64,000 nt of DNA, taken from NCBI RefSeq assembly GCF_029320955.1, contig NZ_CP119757.1:4464001-4528000 (forward strand), given 5' to 3'. The position numbers and the translations under genes were made by a program. The notes beneath the pieces are model-generated. The model was given only the letters and a program-made list of their open reading frames with translations. It made no database searches and was not told the DNA's origin. The DNA is from Flavobacterium sp. YJ01 (GTDB lineage Bacteria; Bacteroidota; Bacteroidia; Flavobacteriales; Flavobacteriaceae). Shown here piece by piece: positions 51,249 through 59,692 of the stretch. Numbering within the stretch: the first letter of the stretch is position 1; the number at the start of each line of letters is the position of its first letter.

Positions 51249-54200
51249 TTAGAAAGTTACGTTCAAGCCCGAGATGAATGTTTTTGAGTTTGGATAAGAA
51301 CCAAAATCAATTCCCGGATATAAGTTGTTTTGTTCGTATGAACTTACTTCTGGATCATATCCAGTGTATTTTGTCCATGTAATTAAGTTTTCGGCAGATA
51401 TGTACACTTTTACACTTTTTGTTCCCAGTTTTTTAGAAACGCTTTTTGGTAATGTGTAGCCAAGAGTTATTAATTTCAATCTTAAGAAAGAAGCATCTTC
51501 AACATATCTTTCAGAAACAATTCCTAACGGTGAACTTGTCGCTCTCGGAATTTCATTGCTTGGATTTGTTGGAGTCCAACGATCATTCAATGTAGCCGCT
51601 GCGTTAGTTCCAAGAGTAGAAATTTCTAATTGCTGATTTAAAGCGTTGAATATTTTTCCGCCATAAGATCCTTGGAAAGAGAAATTCAAATCAAAATCAT
51701 TGTATGAAATGGTGTTGCTGAAACTTCCAACAAATTTTGGCTGAGAAGTTCCTAAATTTCCTTTATCCAAAGCATTGATAACACCATCGCCATTTGCATC
51801 TACATATTTTCTGTCTCCAACTTTAGTATTTGCCAAACTATTAATTTTTGGCTGAGTATTTACTTCTTCCTGAGTCTGGAAAATTCCGTTTGTTGTATAC
51901 CCCCAGAAAGTTCCTAAAGGCAGACCAACTTTTACAATAACAGGTTGTTGCTGTAATAAAGAACCGTTTGGAACTACAGGAAAAAATTCATTAACGCCAT
52001 TTCCGATTTCAGTAACTTTATTTCTGTTTAAAGAAAATACCACATTTGAATTCCATGCAAAGTTTTCTGTTTTCAGGTTTTCGGTTGTTAGTCCAACTTC
52101 AAAACCTTTATTTTCAACTCCACCAATATTTTGAAGAACAGTTGCATAACCAGAACTCAAAGGAACTGGAACGCTGATTAACAAATCTTTTGTTTTTTTG
52201 TAGTACACATCAAAAACAAAATTGATTTTTCGATCAAGTAATGATAAATCTAAACCAACATTATATTGATCTGTTTTTTCCCACTTCAAATCAGGATTTG
52301 CCAGTCGGGTAGGAGCGATACCAGTGTATAATGTTCCTCCAAAAGAATAATTTACAGAACCCATTGACGCTAGAGAAAGGTAATTTCCAATTTCTTGATT
52401 TCCTGTTGTTCCAGCTGTAATTCTAAGTTTAGCTTCGGTAACACCTTTAATATTGTTTGCAAATTCTTCATCTGTAATGTTCCAAGAAAAACCAGCAGAC
52501 GGGAAATAACCCCAAAGTGATTCAGAACCAAATCTTGAAGATCCATCGGCACGACCAGAAAGTGTAAAATTGTATTTTCCTTTATAAGAATAATTTACTC
52601 TTGCCAACCAAGATTTAAGTACGCTTTCGTAAGCTTCGCTATAAGGTTTTACAGCAACACCGTCTTGAAGTGCGTTGTAAGTATTGGCATCATTTACAAA
52701 AGTGTTTGCTCCAGCATTTACCACTTCACCTTTTGTATATTGAAGCGTGTAACCTCCTAAAGCAGAAAACTTATGATTTTCTCCAAAAGTTGTATTATAG
52801 TTTAATGTATTTTCATTCAAAACAGAACCAACTAAACGATCTCCAACAGAAGCTAAACCTTTCGTTCCAGCTCCAGTAGTTGTATTTGCAGGAGCATAAT
52901 AATTTTGTTTAGTATTTAAAACGTCGCCGCTTACTGCAACTTTTGCAGTTAGTTTTTTGGTGATTTTATATTCGCCAAATAAACTGGTCAATATTCTGTT
53001 TAAATTGGTCTGATTAGTTGTGTTTTCCAAATCATTAATCGGATTTGGCACATAACCATTTACAGAAGTCGTGTACGGATTATTGGTTACATTATAACTT
53101 CCGTCAGCGTTTTTTATAGGAACGACAGGCGCAGTCAAAACGGCAGCAACTAAAGGATTTGGAGTTCTTCCGCTTCCAGAAGTTCCTACGCCGTTTGCAA
53201 GAGAGTAAGTGTAGTTGGCATTTACTCCAAATTTGAAATTCTGAGAATAGTTTCTTTCGTAATTAGCGCGAAGAGAAATACGTTTAAAATCAGAACCTAA
53301 AACAATTCCTTCTTGATCAAAATAGCCAGCAGAAACCGAATATCTTGATCTTTCATCTCCGCCAGAAAAAGATAAATTATGACTCTGAACAGGAGCGGCA
53401 GTTCTAAAAGCCGCAGATTGCCAATCATAACTTCCAGAAGTTTTAAAAGCTTCTATTTGTGCAGCCGTAAACGAAGGAGCTTGACCGATACTTGCCTGAA
53501 CATCATTTCGTAAACTTGCCCATTCGCTGGCATTCATCAGTTTTAATTTCTTTGAAATATTTTGAAATCCGAAATAACCTTGATACGAAATATTATCTTG
53601 TCCTTTTGTTCCTTTTTTAGTCGTAATAATAACAACTCCATTGGCACCGCGAGAACCATAAATTGCTGTTGCAGAGGCATCTTTCAGAACTTCAATAGAT
53701 TCAATATCAGCAGGGTTAATAGTAGACAAAACGTTTACACTTGCACCTGCATAAGTAACTCCCGCAGAGCTGTTCGCGTTATCATTATAAATTAAGATTC
53801 CGTCAACAACATAAAGTGGTTCGTTACCTGCTGTAATTGAGTTTCCACCGCGAATACGTACGCTTGAAGAAGCACCTGGGCGGCCAGAACTTTGTGTGAC
53901 TACAACCCCAGCAACTGCACCTCTCAAAAGATTATCAGCAGAAGAAGTAACTTGAGATAAATTAGCTTTTGGAACAGAAGCCACAGAACCCGTAATATCT
54001 TTTCTTTTTTGAGTTCCGTATCCTACAACTACCAATTCATCAAGCTCTTGACGCTCTTCTTTTAGGTTAATAATTACTGGATTTTTTTCTACAATAACTT
54101 CTGCCTTTTTGTAGCCAATATAACTTACAATTAAAGTATAAGGAAATTTCTGTCCAGTTTGAAAATAGAATTTTCCTTCTGCATCTGTAATAACACCGTG

Positions 54201-54371
54201 AGTTGTTCCTTTAATAGTTACAGATGCTCCAATAATGGGTTGATTTGTAACATCATCGACTACAGTTCCATCCAATTTTGACTGAATAAGTGGGGTAGTA
54301 TTTTGGGCTTGTATGCCTGCTGTTATGAAGAGTAGAAACAGCAGTATGTGTATGTTTAACTTTTTTTTCAT
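51249..54371 (-). CDS. SusC/RagA-family TonB-linked outer-membrane transporter
   Basis: 1040 residues. A signal peptide (1-22) is followed by a carboxypeptidase-regulatory-like domain (33-115), a TonB-dependent plug starting LDELVVVGYGTQKRKDITGSV with the family's SIEVLKDASATAIYGSRGANG box, and a 22-strand barrel ending in TFISGLNVTF. Imports large or bulky ligands with SusD, powered by TonB. No ECF sigma/anti-sigma pair is nearby; regulation instead appears to involve the Cys-rich leader ORF upstream. Confidence 0.97.
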   Translation of the reverse strand: MKKKLNIHILLFLLFITAGIQAQNTTPLIQSKLDGTVVDDVTNQPIIGASVTIKGTTHGVITDAEGKFYFQTGQKFPYTLIVSYIGYKKAEVIVEKNPVIINLKEERQELDELVVVGYGTQKRKDITGSVASVPKANLSQVTSSADNLLRGAVAGVVVTQSSGRPGASSSVRIRGGNSITAGNEPLYVVDGILIYNDNANSSAGVTYAGASVNVLSTINPADIESIEVLKDASATAIYGSRGANGVVIITTKKGTKGQDNISYQGYFGFQNISKKLKLMNASEWASLRNDVQASIGQAPSFTAAQIEAFKTSGSYDWQSAAFRTAAPVQSHNLSFSGGDERSRYSVSAGYFDQEGIVLGSDFKRISLRANYERNYSQNFKFGVNANYTYSLANGVGTSGSGRTPNPLVAAVLTAPVVPIKNADGSYNVTNNPYTTSVNGYVPNPINDLENTTNQTNLNRILTSLFGEYKITKKLTAKVAVSGDVLNTKQNYYAPANTTTGAGTKGLASVGDRLVGSVLNENTLNYNTTFGENHKFSALGGYTLQYTKGEVVNAGANTFVNDANTYNALQDGVAVKPYSEAYESVLKSWLARVNYSYKGKYNFTLSGRADGSSRFGSESLWGYFPSAGFSWNITDEEFANNIKGVTEAKLRITAGTTGNQEIGNYLSLASMGSVNYSFGGTLYTGIAPTRLANPDLKWEKTDQYNVGLDLSLLDRKINFVFDVYYKKTKDLLISVPVPLSSGYATVLQNIGGVENKGFEVGLTTENLKTENFAWNSNVVFSLNRNKVTEIGNGVNEFFPVVPNGSLLQQQPVIVKVGLPLGTFWGYTTNGIFQTQEEVNTQPKINSLANTKVGDRKYVDANGDGVINALDKGNLGTSQPKFVGSFSNTISYNDFDLNFSFQGSYGGKIFNALNQQLEISTLGTNAAATLNDRWTPTNPSNEIPRATSSPLGIVSERYVEDASFLRLKLITLGYTLPKSVSKKLGTKSVKVYISAENLITWTKYTGYDPEVSSYEQNNLYPGIDFGSYPNSKTFISGLNVTF

Positions 54372-54473
54372 TTCTTTGTGTTGGTTTTAAGTAATTAACA
54401 AGACGCCCTGAGCACTGTTTATACAGCACTCTAAAAGTGTTCTTGATTTAGTGATAAATGTTCTTTAAGCCTC

Positions 54474-54520
54474 GCCATTTCTGTTGCCGCAGAAATGGCT
54501 TTTTTTATTTACAGCAACAG
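54474..54520 (-). promoter_or_regulatory. Candidate cysteine-responsive attenuator of the sulfatase locus
   Basis: Minus strand. The hairpin arms 54490-54499 (GCCATTTCTG) and 54474-54483 pair perfectly over 10 bases around a six-base loop. The Cys-codon stretch of the leader ORF (54510-54520) can instead pair with the hairpin's loop and flanks (54481-54491) over 11 base pairs including two G-U. The two structures exclude each other, the hallmark of leader-peptide control. There is no U run after the hairpin on this strand, so the end effect may involve Rho or mRNA access rather than intrinsic termination. On the opposite strand the hairpin plus T7 would act as a terminator. Confidence 0.6.
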
Positions 54521-54537
54521 GTTTGCATTGTTTTCAT
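54505..54537 (-). CDS. Leader peptide MKTMQTCCCK upstream of susC
   Basis: The ORF of ten codons plus TAA starts at 54537, 166 bases before the susC ATG. Residues 7-9 are three successive Cys (codons TGT TGC TGT). It is preceded by an A/T-rich stretch with a predicted promoter 30-60 bases upstream. Poly-Cys leader ORFs that tune sulfur genes are known from mycobacteria; this one precedes a sulfate-ester utilisation locus. That it is translated is inferred. Confidence 0.65.
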   Translation of the reverse strand: MKTMQTCCCK

Positions 54538-55348
54538 TTTAGTTTTTTTAATTGTTAGTTATTTTAATTTTGAAATATAGGTATGGTTTCAAGAATCAAT
54601 CGCATGCAGTAAAAAATGCATTTGAATGATTTTTGTATAAACTCAGTAAATATTTTTGGTGATGTATTTAAGAAATCTGCTTTTGAAATAAAGACTAAAA
54701 AGCACATAACTAAAAGTAGGTTTTTAACAACAGAAACACATATAACAAAAAGTGTTATAAGTGTATACTTTAGGAAGAATGTAATGCGATATGCTTTCTG
54801 TCGTTTTCACAATAATAATTTTTATGTTTGAAACATTATTTAAACTCTACTAATCCTATAGACAAAGTTAAATTTTATATAATAAAAACCAAAAGTTTGT
54901 AAAGTTTTTTTTGAAAAATATTCATTCCGAGCAATTTATATGAAAATATTTCTATCGTAATACCTTGTTTTTAAAGGCTTTTCGAATAATTTATAATTTG
55001 AACAAATGTTAAGGAAAATAATAATCCAGCATTTAAAATGTAGTATTTTATACTTGTTTTTTTCGTTTTTAAATTCTTCTAAAATTTAAAAACAAGCATA
55101 AAAACGTCGAGATGAGAGAAAAAGCATCTTATAATCAGAAAGTAATCAAACTTTTAGTCTGTTAATTACAGATTCGATTTAAGAAAATTCAAAACTAAAG
55201 ATAGTCACACTTAGTAATTCTAAAATTCTTACAATAGAACGTTTATAAATATTTAATTTCATTTGAAAATAAACACCCTTTTTTTATTGTAATTGTTTAA
55301 TATGTTGTATTTTAGAGCATTATTATATTAAAGACTAAATTATCTTTA
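54538..55348. other. Long intergenic region between the sulfatase and nitrate loci
   Basis: About 800 bases of very A/T-rich DNA between the divergent leader ORF and the nitrate operon. It holds the leader promoter (54572-54599). Near 55055-55096 there is an imperfect inverted repeat (CTTG-T-rich and TTTTTAAATT returning as AATTTAAAAACAAG). A 71-codon plus-strand ORF at 54616 has no domain and unconvincing composition. I see nothing else. Confidence 0.5.
54572..54599 (-). promoter_or_regulatory. Predicted promoter of the susC leader transcript
   Basis: Minus strand reads TTG (54599-54597), 17 bases, then TATATTTC (54579-54572). The second box matches TAnnTTTG in seven of eight positions. Start would be near 54565, giving a short leader before the ORF at 54537. 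Confidence 0.45.
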
Positions 55349-55366
55349 ATATGATATATGTCATAT
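55349..55366. promoter_or_regulatory. CRP/FNR-type palindrome upstream of the nitrate operon
   Basis: ATATGA-N6-TCATAT, arms 55349-55354 and 55361-55366, extended by one A/T pair. The TGA-N6-TCA geometry is that of CRP/FNR-family operators. Its centre is about 43 bases before the predicted start, the classical activator position next to the -33 element. Confidence 0.5.
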
Positions 55367-55367
55367 T

Positions 55368-55394
55368 TTGTAAGTATTTAAGATTTTAATTTTG
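55368..55394 (+). promoter_or_regulatory. Predicted promoter of the nitrate operon
   Basis: TTG at 55368-55370, 16 bases, then TAATTTTG at 55387-55394, a full TAnnTTTG match. The transcript would start near 55401, about 40 bases before the first ATG. Confidence 0.55.
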
Positions 55395-55442
55395 TTGCAT
55401 TATTGAAGTGCAACTTATTTCAATAATATTTAAAATTTTGAT

Positions 55443-56918
55443 ATGAATAACCTCTCTCTATCACACCGTATTTTATTTTTAAATACACTAGCTTTTACAG
55501 TATGTTTTGCATGCTGGACATTAAATGGTGTTTTAGTAACTTTTTTGGCAGATAAAGGAATTATTAATTTTACGGTTATTGAAATAGGCTGGCTACTAGG
55601 AATTCCAATTCTTTCGGGTTCTATTTTTAGGCTACCAATCGGAATTTTAACGGATAAATACGGTGGAAAAATTATTTTTTCAACTTTACTTTTATTATGT
55701 TCCATTCCACTTTTTTTATTGCCCTTCGCTAATTCCTTCTGGAGTTTTGCCGTTTTAAGCTTTTTCTTTGGATTGGTAGGAACGAGTTTTGCAGTTGGAA
55801 TTGGCTATACATCTGTCTGGTATCCAAAAGAATGGCAGGGTAGAGCTTTGGGAATTTTCGGAATGGGAAATGCAGGTGCGGCAATTACCACTTTTATTGC
55901 GCCAACTTTATTAAATTATCTATCAGAAAAAGATCCTATAAATGGCTGGAAAATGCTTCCGGTTATCTATGCGGTTGTTCTTGTAATTATCGGAATACTT
56001 TTTATTGTTTTTGCTAAAAACAAAACCAATCAGGGCGTTTCAAAAAATATAACAGAATTATTATCTCCGCTCAAAAAAACTAGAGTTTGGCGTTTTGGAA
56101 CCTATTACTTTTTAGTTTTTGGCTTTTTTGTTGCCTATTCGCAATGGCTTCTTCCCAATTTTATGAATGTTTACGGTACAACTTTAGTAATGGGTGGAAT
56201 GTTTGCCACAATGTTCAGTTTGCCTTCTGGAGTTATTAGAGCTTTTGGCGGATATCTTTCAGATAAATTCGGAGCTAGAAAAGTAATGTATTGGGTTTTA
56301 GGTTCTTCTATTGTGATTAGCTTTTTACTGATGTTTCCTAAAATGGAAATTTTTACTGCTGGTCCTGGTGTAATGGCAATGAATAATGGTGTTGTAACAG
56401 AAATTGCAGCAGATAAAATAGTTGTAAACGACAAAATACATCAAATAGAAGCTAAAAAAGATTCCGAAATAAACAGGCAATCTGTTTTTCCGGTAAAAAC
56501 ATCTTGGCAGGAAATCATAGTGAAACAAAATCAAGAAGTAAAAAAGAAAGAATTATTAGCGCAAGGAGTGACACAAATAAATTTTAGTGCCAATCTCTGG
56601 GTTTATTTAGTATTGGTAATCCTTATCGGAATTTCATGGGGAATTGGTAAGGCCGCTGTTTACAAACATATTCCAGAATACTTTCCGAATGAAGTAGGAG
56701 TTGTAGGTGGAATGGTTGGATTAATAGGCGGTTTAGGAGGATTTTTGGGTCCAATAATCTTCGGATATCTTCTTAATTACACTGGATTATGGACAAGTTC
56801 TTGGATATTTATTTTCGTAGTTTCTGTTCTTTGTCTTCTATGGATGCACAGAACAATAATAAATGCGACGAGAACTAAATTACCAAACTTTACAAGAGAC
56901 ATAGAAAGCAATCATTAA
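55443..56918 (+). CDS. NarK/NNP-type nitrate/nitrite transporter with extracytoplasmic insert
   Basis: 491 residues, twelve-helix major facilitator. The nitrate/nitrite porter Gly-rich signature is GIFGMGNAGAAITTFIAP (138-154), and motif A SDKFGARK (273-280) marks the cytoplasmic 8-9 loop. Residues about 301-381, between helices 9 and 10 and predicted periplasmic, are an extra domain not present in E. coli NarK. Part of it (IIVKQNQEVKKKELLAQG) resembles half of a barrel-sandwich fold. First gene of the nitrate operon. Confidence 0.88.
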   Translation: MNNLSLSHRILFLNTLAFTVCFACWTLNGVLVTFLADKGIINFTVIEIGWLLGIPILSGSIFRLPIGILTDKYGGKIIFSTLLLLCSIPLFLLPFANSFWSFAVLSFFFGLVGTSFAVGIGYTSVWYPKEWQGRALGIFGMGNAGAAITTFIAPTLLNYLSEKDPINGWKMLPVIYAVVLVIIGILFIVFAKNKTNQGVSKNITELLSPLKKTRVWRFGTYYFLVFGFFVAYSQWLLPNFMNVYGTTLVMGGMFATMFSLPSGVIRAFGGYLSDKFGARKVMYWVLGSSIVISFLLMFPKMEIFTAGPGVMAMNNGVVTEIAADKIVVNDKIHQIEAKKDSEINRQSVFPVKTSWQEIIVKQNQEVKKKELLAQGVTQINFSANLWVYLVLVILIGISWGIGKAAVYKHIPEYFPNEVGVVGGMVGLIGGLGGFLGPIIFGYLLNYTGLWTSSWIFIFVVSVLCLLWMHRTIINATRTKLPNFTRDIESNH

Positions 56919-56936
56919 AAATTAAATAAAAGAGAT

Positions 56937-58529
56937 ATGAAAACTTGGTTAGACAAATGGGATCCGGAAGATGAAGTATTTTGGAATTCTGGCGGAAGTA
57001 AAATTGCATGGAGAACATTAACAATAACAACAATAACTTTAATTTTATCCTTTGCTTCTTGGTTTATGATGAGCGTTATAGCTGTTAAATTACCGGGATT
57101 AGGATTTAATTTTTCTAAAGATCAGCTTTTTTGGCTAACCGCTATTCCTGGGCTTGCAGCTGGTTTTTTGAGAATTGTACATACTTTTTTATTACCCATT
57201 TTTGGCACACGTCATATAGTATCTTTCGCAACATTAATTAAATTAATTCCAGTAATCGGGATTGGTTTTGCCATTATGAATGTCAATACGCCATTTTGGG
57301 TTTTTGCTGTTTTAGCATTTACTACAGGTTTTGGCGGTGGAGATTTCTCTTCTTATATGCCAAGTACAAGCTTGTTTTTTCCTCAAAGATTAAAAGGAAC
57401 AGCCTTAGGACTACAAGCAGGAATTGGGAATTTTGGAGTTTCGATCGCGCAATTTGTTACGCCTTTGATAATTAGCGTCGGAATTTATGGTGCTGCTTCA
57501 GGCTTTACAAGTGTTGATCCTAAAGAAACTTTAGCGCTTTTACAAACTTCAAGTTTAGAAAAACAAAAAGAAGTTTTTGCCACTTTTGATGCTGAAGTTC
57601 AGACTAAAATACTTTCTAACGTAAAGACAAACGTCATCGATTCGGTAAGTAACGCAATAAATTCGACTGATAATGTTGTTATTTTTAATGCATTACCAAT
57701 AAAAGCTAAAGCAAAAGCTATCGCAAATGCAAATCCAAAACTAGCCGAAAAAATCTTAGACAACATAAATCCTGAAAATACAGCTGTTAAAAAATCGGAA
57801 ATTTACTTGCAGTCTGCAGCATTTTGGTATGTTCCATTTTTAATTATTATGGCAATTTTAAGTTGGTTTTATTTAAGAAGCATTCCAATGATGGCTTCTG
57901 TAAAAGAACAAATGGATATTTTCTCAAACAAACATACTTGGTATTGCACGATAACTTATGTAATGACATTTGGAACTTTTGCAGGTTTGTCTGCTGCTTT
58001 TCCCCTGATGATTAAATTTCTTTACGGAGATTTTCCAAATGCGCCAGATCCTTTAGTATATGCATTCTATGGTCCATTATTAGGTTCTGCCAGCCGTATT
58101 GCTTTCGGATTTGTTGCCGATAAAGTAGGAGGAGCAATCCTAACAACCATTACAGGTTTAGGAATTTTAGCTGGAGCAATCATATTGGTAACGCAGGGAT
58201 TAGTTGCACCAACAAGCATGGAACAATTTCCTCTTTTTGTAACTGTAATTTTAGCTATGTTCTTCTTTACCGGAATTGGAAATGCGGGTACTTTTAGACA
58301 ATATCCAATCATATTTAAAGAAAATCCACGTCAGGCAGCTGGAGTTATTGGTTGGACAGCAGCAATTGCAGCTTTTGGACCTTTTATCTTTTCTAAATTA
58401 ATTGGAAATAATATTTCTGCTAATGGTACTGTAAATCAATTCTTTATTGGTGTTGCTATTTTCACTATATTAGCTACAGGTATCAATTGGTGGTTTTACA
58501 ATCGTAAAAATTGTGAGAAACCGAGTTAA
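56937..58529 (+). CDS. NarK/NNP-type nitrate/nitrite transporter, second type, with helical insert
   Basis: 530 residues. Two NNP signatures are seen: GLQAGIGNFGVSIAQFVTP (158-176) and FTGIGNAGTFRQYP in the C-terminal half. Residues about 190-292, between helices 5 and 6 (predicted periplasmic), are a charged, probably helical insert. Paired NarK proteins often divide nitrate uptake and nitrite exchange; which does which is not decided by sequence. It follows the first transporter gene after 18 bases. Confidence 0.88.
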   Translation: MKTWLDKWDPEDEVFWNSGGSKIAWRTLTITTITLILSFASWFMMSVIAVKLPGLGFNFSKDQLFWLTAIPGLAAGFLRIVHTFLLPIFGTRHIVSFATLIKLIPVIGIGFAIMNVNTPFWVFAVLAFTTGFGGGDFSSYMPSTSLFFPQRLKGTALGLQAGIGNFGVSIAQFVTPLIISVGIYGAASGFTSVDPKETLALLQTSSLEKQKEVFATFDAEVQTKILSNVKTNVIDSVSNAINSTDNVVIFNALPIKAKAKAIANANPKLAEKILDNINPENTAVKKSEIYLQSAAFWYVPFLIIMAILSWFYLRSIPMMASVKEQMDIFSNKHTWYCTITYVMTFGTFAGLSAAFPLMIKFLYGDFPNAPDPLVYAFYGPLLGSASRIAFGFVADKVGGAILTTITGLGILAGAIILVTQGLVAPTSMEQFPLFVTVILAMFFFTGIGNAGTFRQYPIIFKENPRQAAGVIGWTAAIAAFGPFIFSKLIGNNISANGTVNQFFIGVAIFTILATGINWWFYNRKNCEKPS

Positions 58530-58556
58530 ATAAGTAATCATTTAATTTTATTAAAG

Positions 58557-59606
58557 ATGAAAAATAAAACGTTTAATACCAAAGCCTTACTTGTTGCAAC
58601 TCTGGTTTCTATACTTACCATTATACTCGTTTTTTATGGTTCCAGAAAATTGCAGAATTTTGATGCAGCCTTAGTCACTTATTTATTCGGAACCGTATTT
58701 GCTTTCTTCGGAATAGTTTACAGATATACCGTTTGGTTGCAAAGACCTCCAACTTGGATGTATTTCAAAAGAAGTTTGAAATTTCTTTTTACAGGAAAAA
58801 TATTTTCACATTTGTGGTTTTTAGGAAAAGAAACTGCTCAGAATATCGTCGTTCAAAAATTTATTTACCCAAGAAGCAAATGGCGCTGGTTTGCCCATTT
58901 TTGTATTGCATTAGGATGTTTATCCGCATTTGCGATAACAATTCCGCTTACATTTGGATGGATTCATTTTACGCTTGCACCAAATTCAATTTCCATCTAC
59001 GAAGCACATTTCTTCGGATTTAAAATGATGGATTTTAAAATAAATTCCTTTTTGGCATTTCTTATTTTTCATGCCTTAAACTGGTCTTCATGGTTAGTAA
59101 TTATAGGTTCTGTTTATTATTTAAGAAGAAGACTAACCAATCCTGGATTAATTGCAACACAGACTTTTGAAGGCGATTTGTTACCATTAATTTTATTAAT
59201 CGCCATTTCTGTAACTGGTTTATGTTTAACCTATTCCTATCAGTTCATGAAAGGTTTTGCCTATGATTTCCTTGCTGTAATTCATGCGGTAACCGTAATC
59301 ATGTTTTTAATATGGATTCCGTTTGGAAAATTCTTTCATATCATTCAGCGTCCCGCACAAATTGGAGCACATATTTACAAACAGGAAGGAATCAAACAAG
59401 GAATGGCAGTTTGTCCGCATACTGGAGAAGAATTTGCTACAAAACTTCATATAGATGATTTAAAAATCGTAACCAAAGAACTAGGTTTTGATTTTACACA
59501 CGAAGATGGAACTTCTCACCTCGATTTAAGTCCAGAAGGAAAAAGATCTCGTTTAGCGCAAGCTCATTTAAAAGCCAGACTAGAAGGCGGAAATTTATTT
59601 GGATAG
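58557..59606 (+). CDS. Membrane cytochrome-b-like subunit of the nitrate reductase operon
   Basis: 349 residues. About seven membrane helices carry several His suited to heme (HFCIALG, FHALNWSS, AVIHAVTVIMF, GKFFHIIQRP), in the style of NarI/DsrM membrane anchors. The C-terminal about 80 residues form a soluble tail with CPHTGEEF. Annotation pipelines may call such proteins transporters, but the position before the Mo subunit and the His pattern favour a quinol-oxidising anchor. Heme number not determinable by eye. Confidence 0.65.
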   Translation: MKNKTFNTKALLVATLVSILTIILVFYGSRKLQNFDAALVTYLFGTVFAFFGIVYRYTVWLQRPPTWMYFKRSLKFLFTGKIFSHLWFLGKETAQNIVVQKFIYPRSKWRWFAHFCIALGCLSAFAITIPLTFGWIHFTLAPNSISIYEAHFFGFKMMDFKINSFLAFLIFHALNWSSWLVIIGSVYYLRRRLTNPGLIATQTFEGDLLPLILLIAISVTGLCLTYSYQFMKGFAYDFLAVIHAVTVIMFLIWIPFGKFFHIIQRPAQIGAHIYKQEGIKQGMAVCPHTGEEFATKLHIDDLKIVTKELGFDFTHEDGTSHLDLSPEGKRSRLAQAHLKARLEGGNLFG

Positions 59607-59615
59607 AAAAAAATA

Positions 59616-59672
59616 GTTTCAAGTTTTAGGTTTCAAGTTCTATGCGCAAACATGAAACATGAAACCTGAAAC
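59616..59672. repeat. Inverted repeat of GTTTCAAG units inside the nitrate operon
   Basis: GTTTCAAGTTTTAGGTTTCA (59616-59635) returns as ATGAAACATGAAACCTGAAAC (59652-59672 region). It is the same word set as at 7209-7231 and 11140-11154. It fills the gap between the cytochrome-type gene and the molybdoenzyme gene and could set their relative expression. Confidence 0.75.
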
Positions 59673-59692
59673 AAAAAATAACAAAAAACAAA

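Noticed and set aside
54474..54506. Hairpin plus T7 as an ordinary plus-strand terminator only
   Set aside because: It fits the pattern on the plus strand, but no plus-strand gene precedes it. The complementarity to the Cys codons on the minus strand is better explained by leader control, although both uses are possible.
54616..54831. 71-codon plus-strand ORF in the spacer between susC and the nitrate operon
   Set aside because: No domain, no signal peptide, composition like translated A/T-rich DNA, and no partner gene. I cannot support it as a gene.
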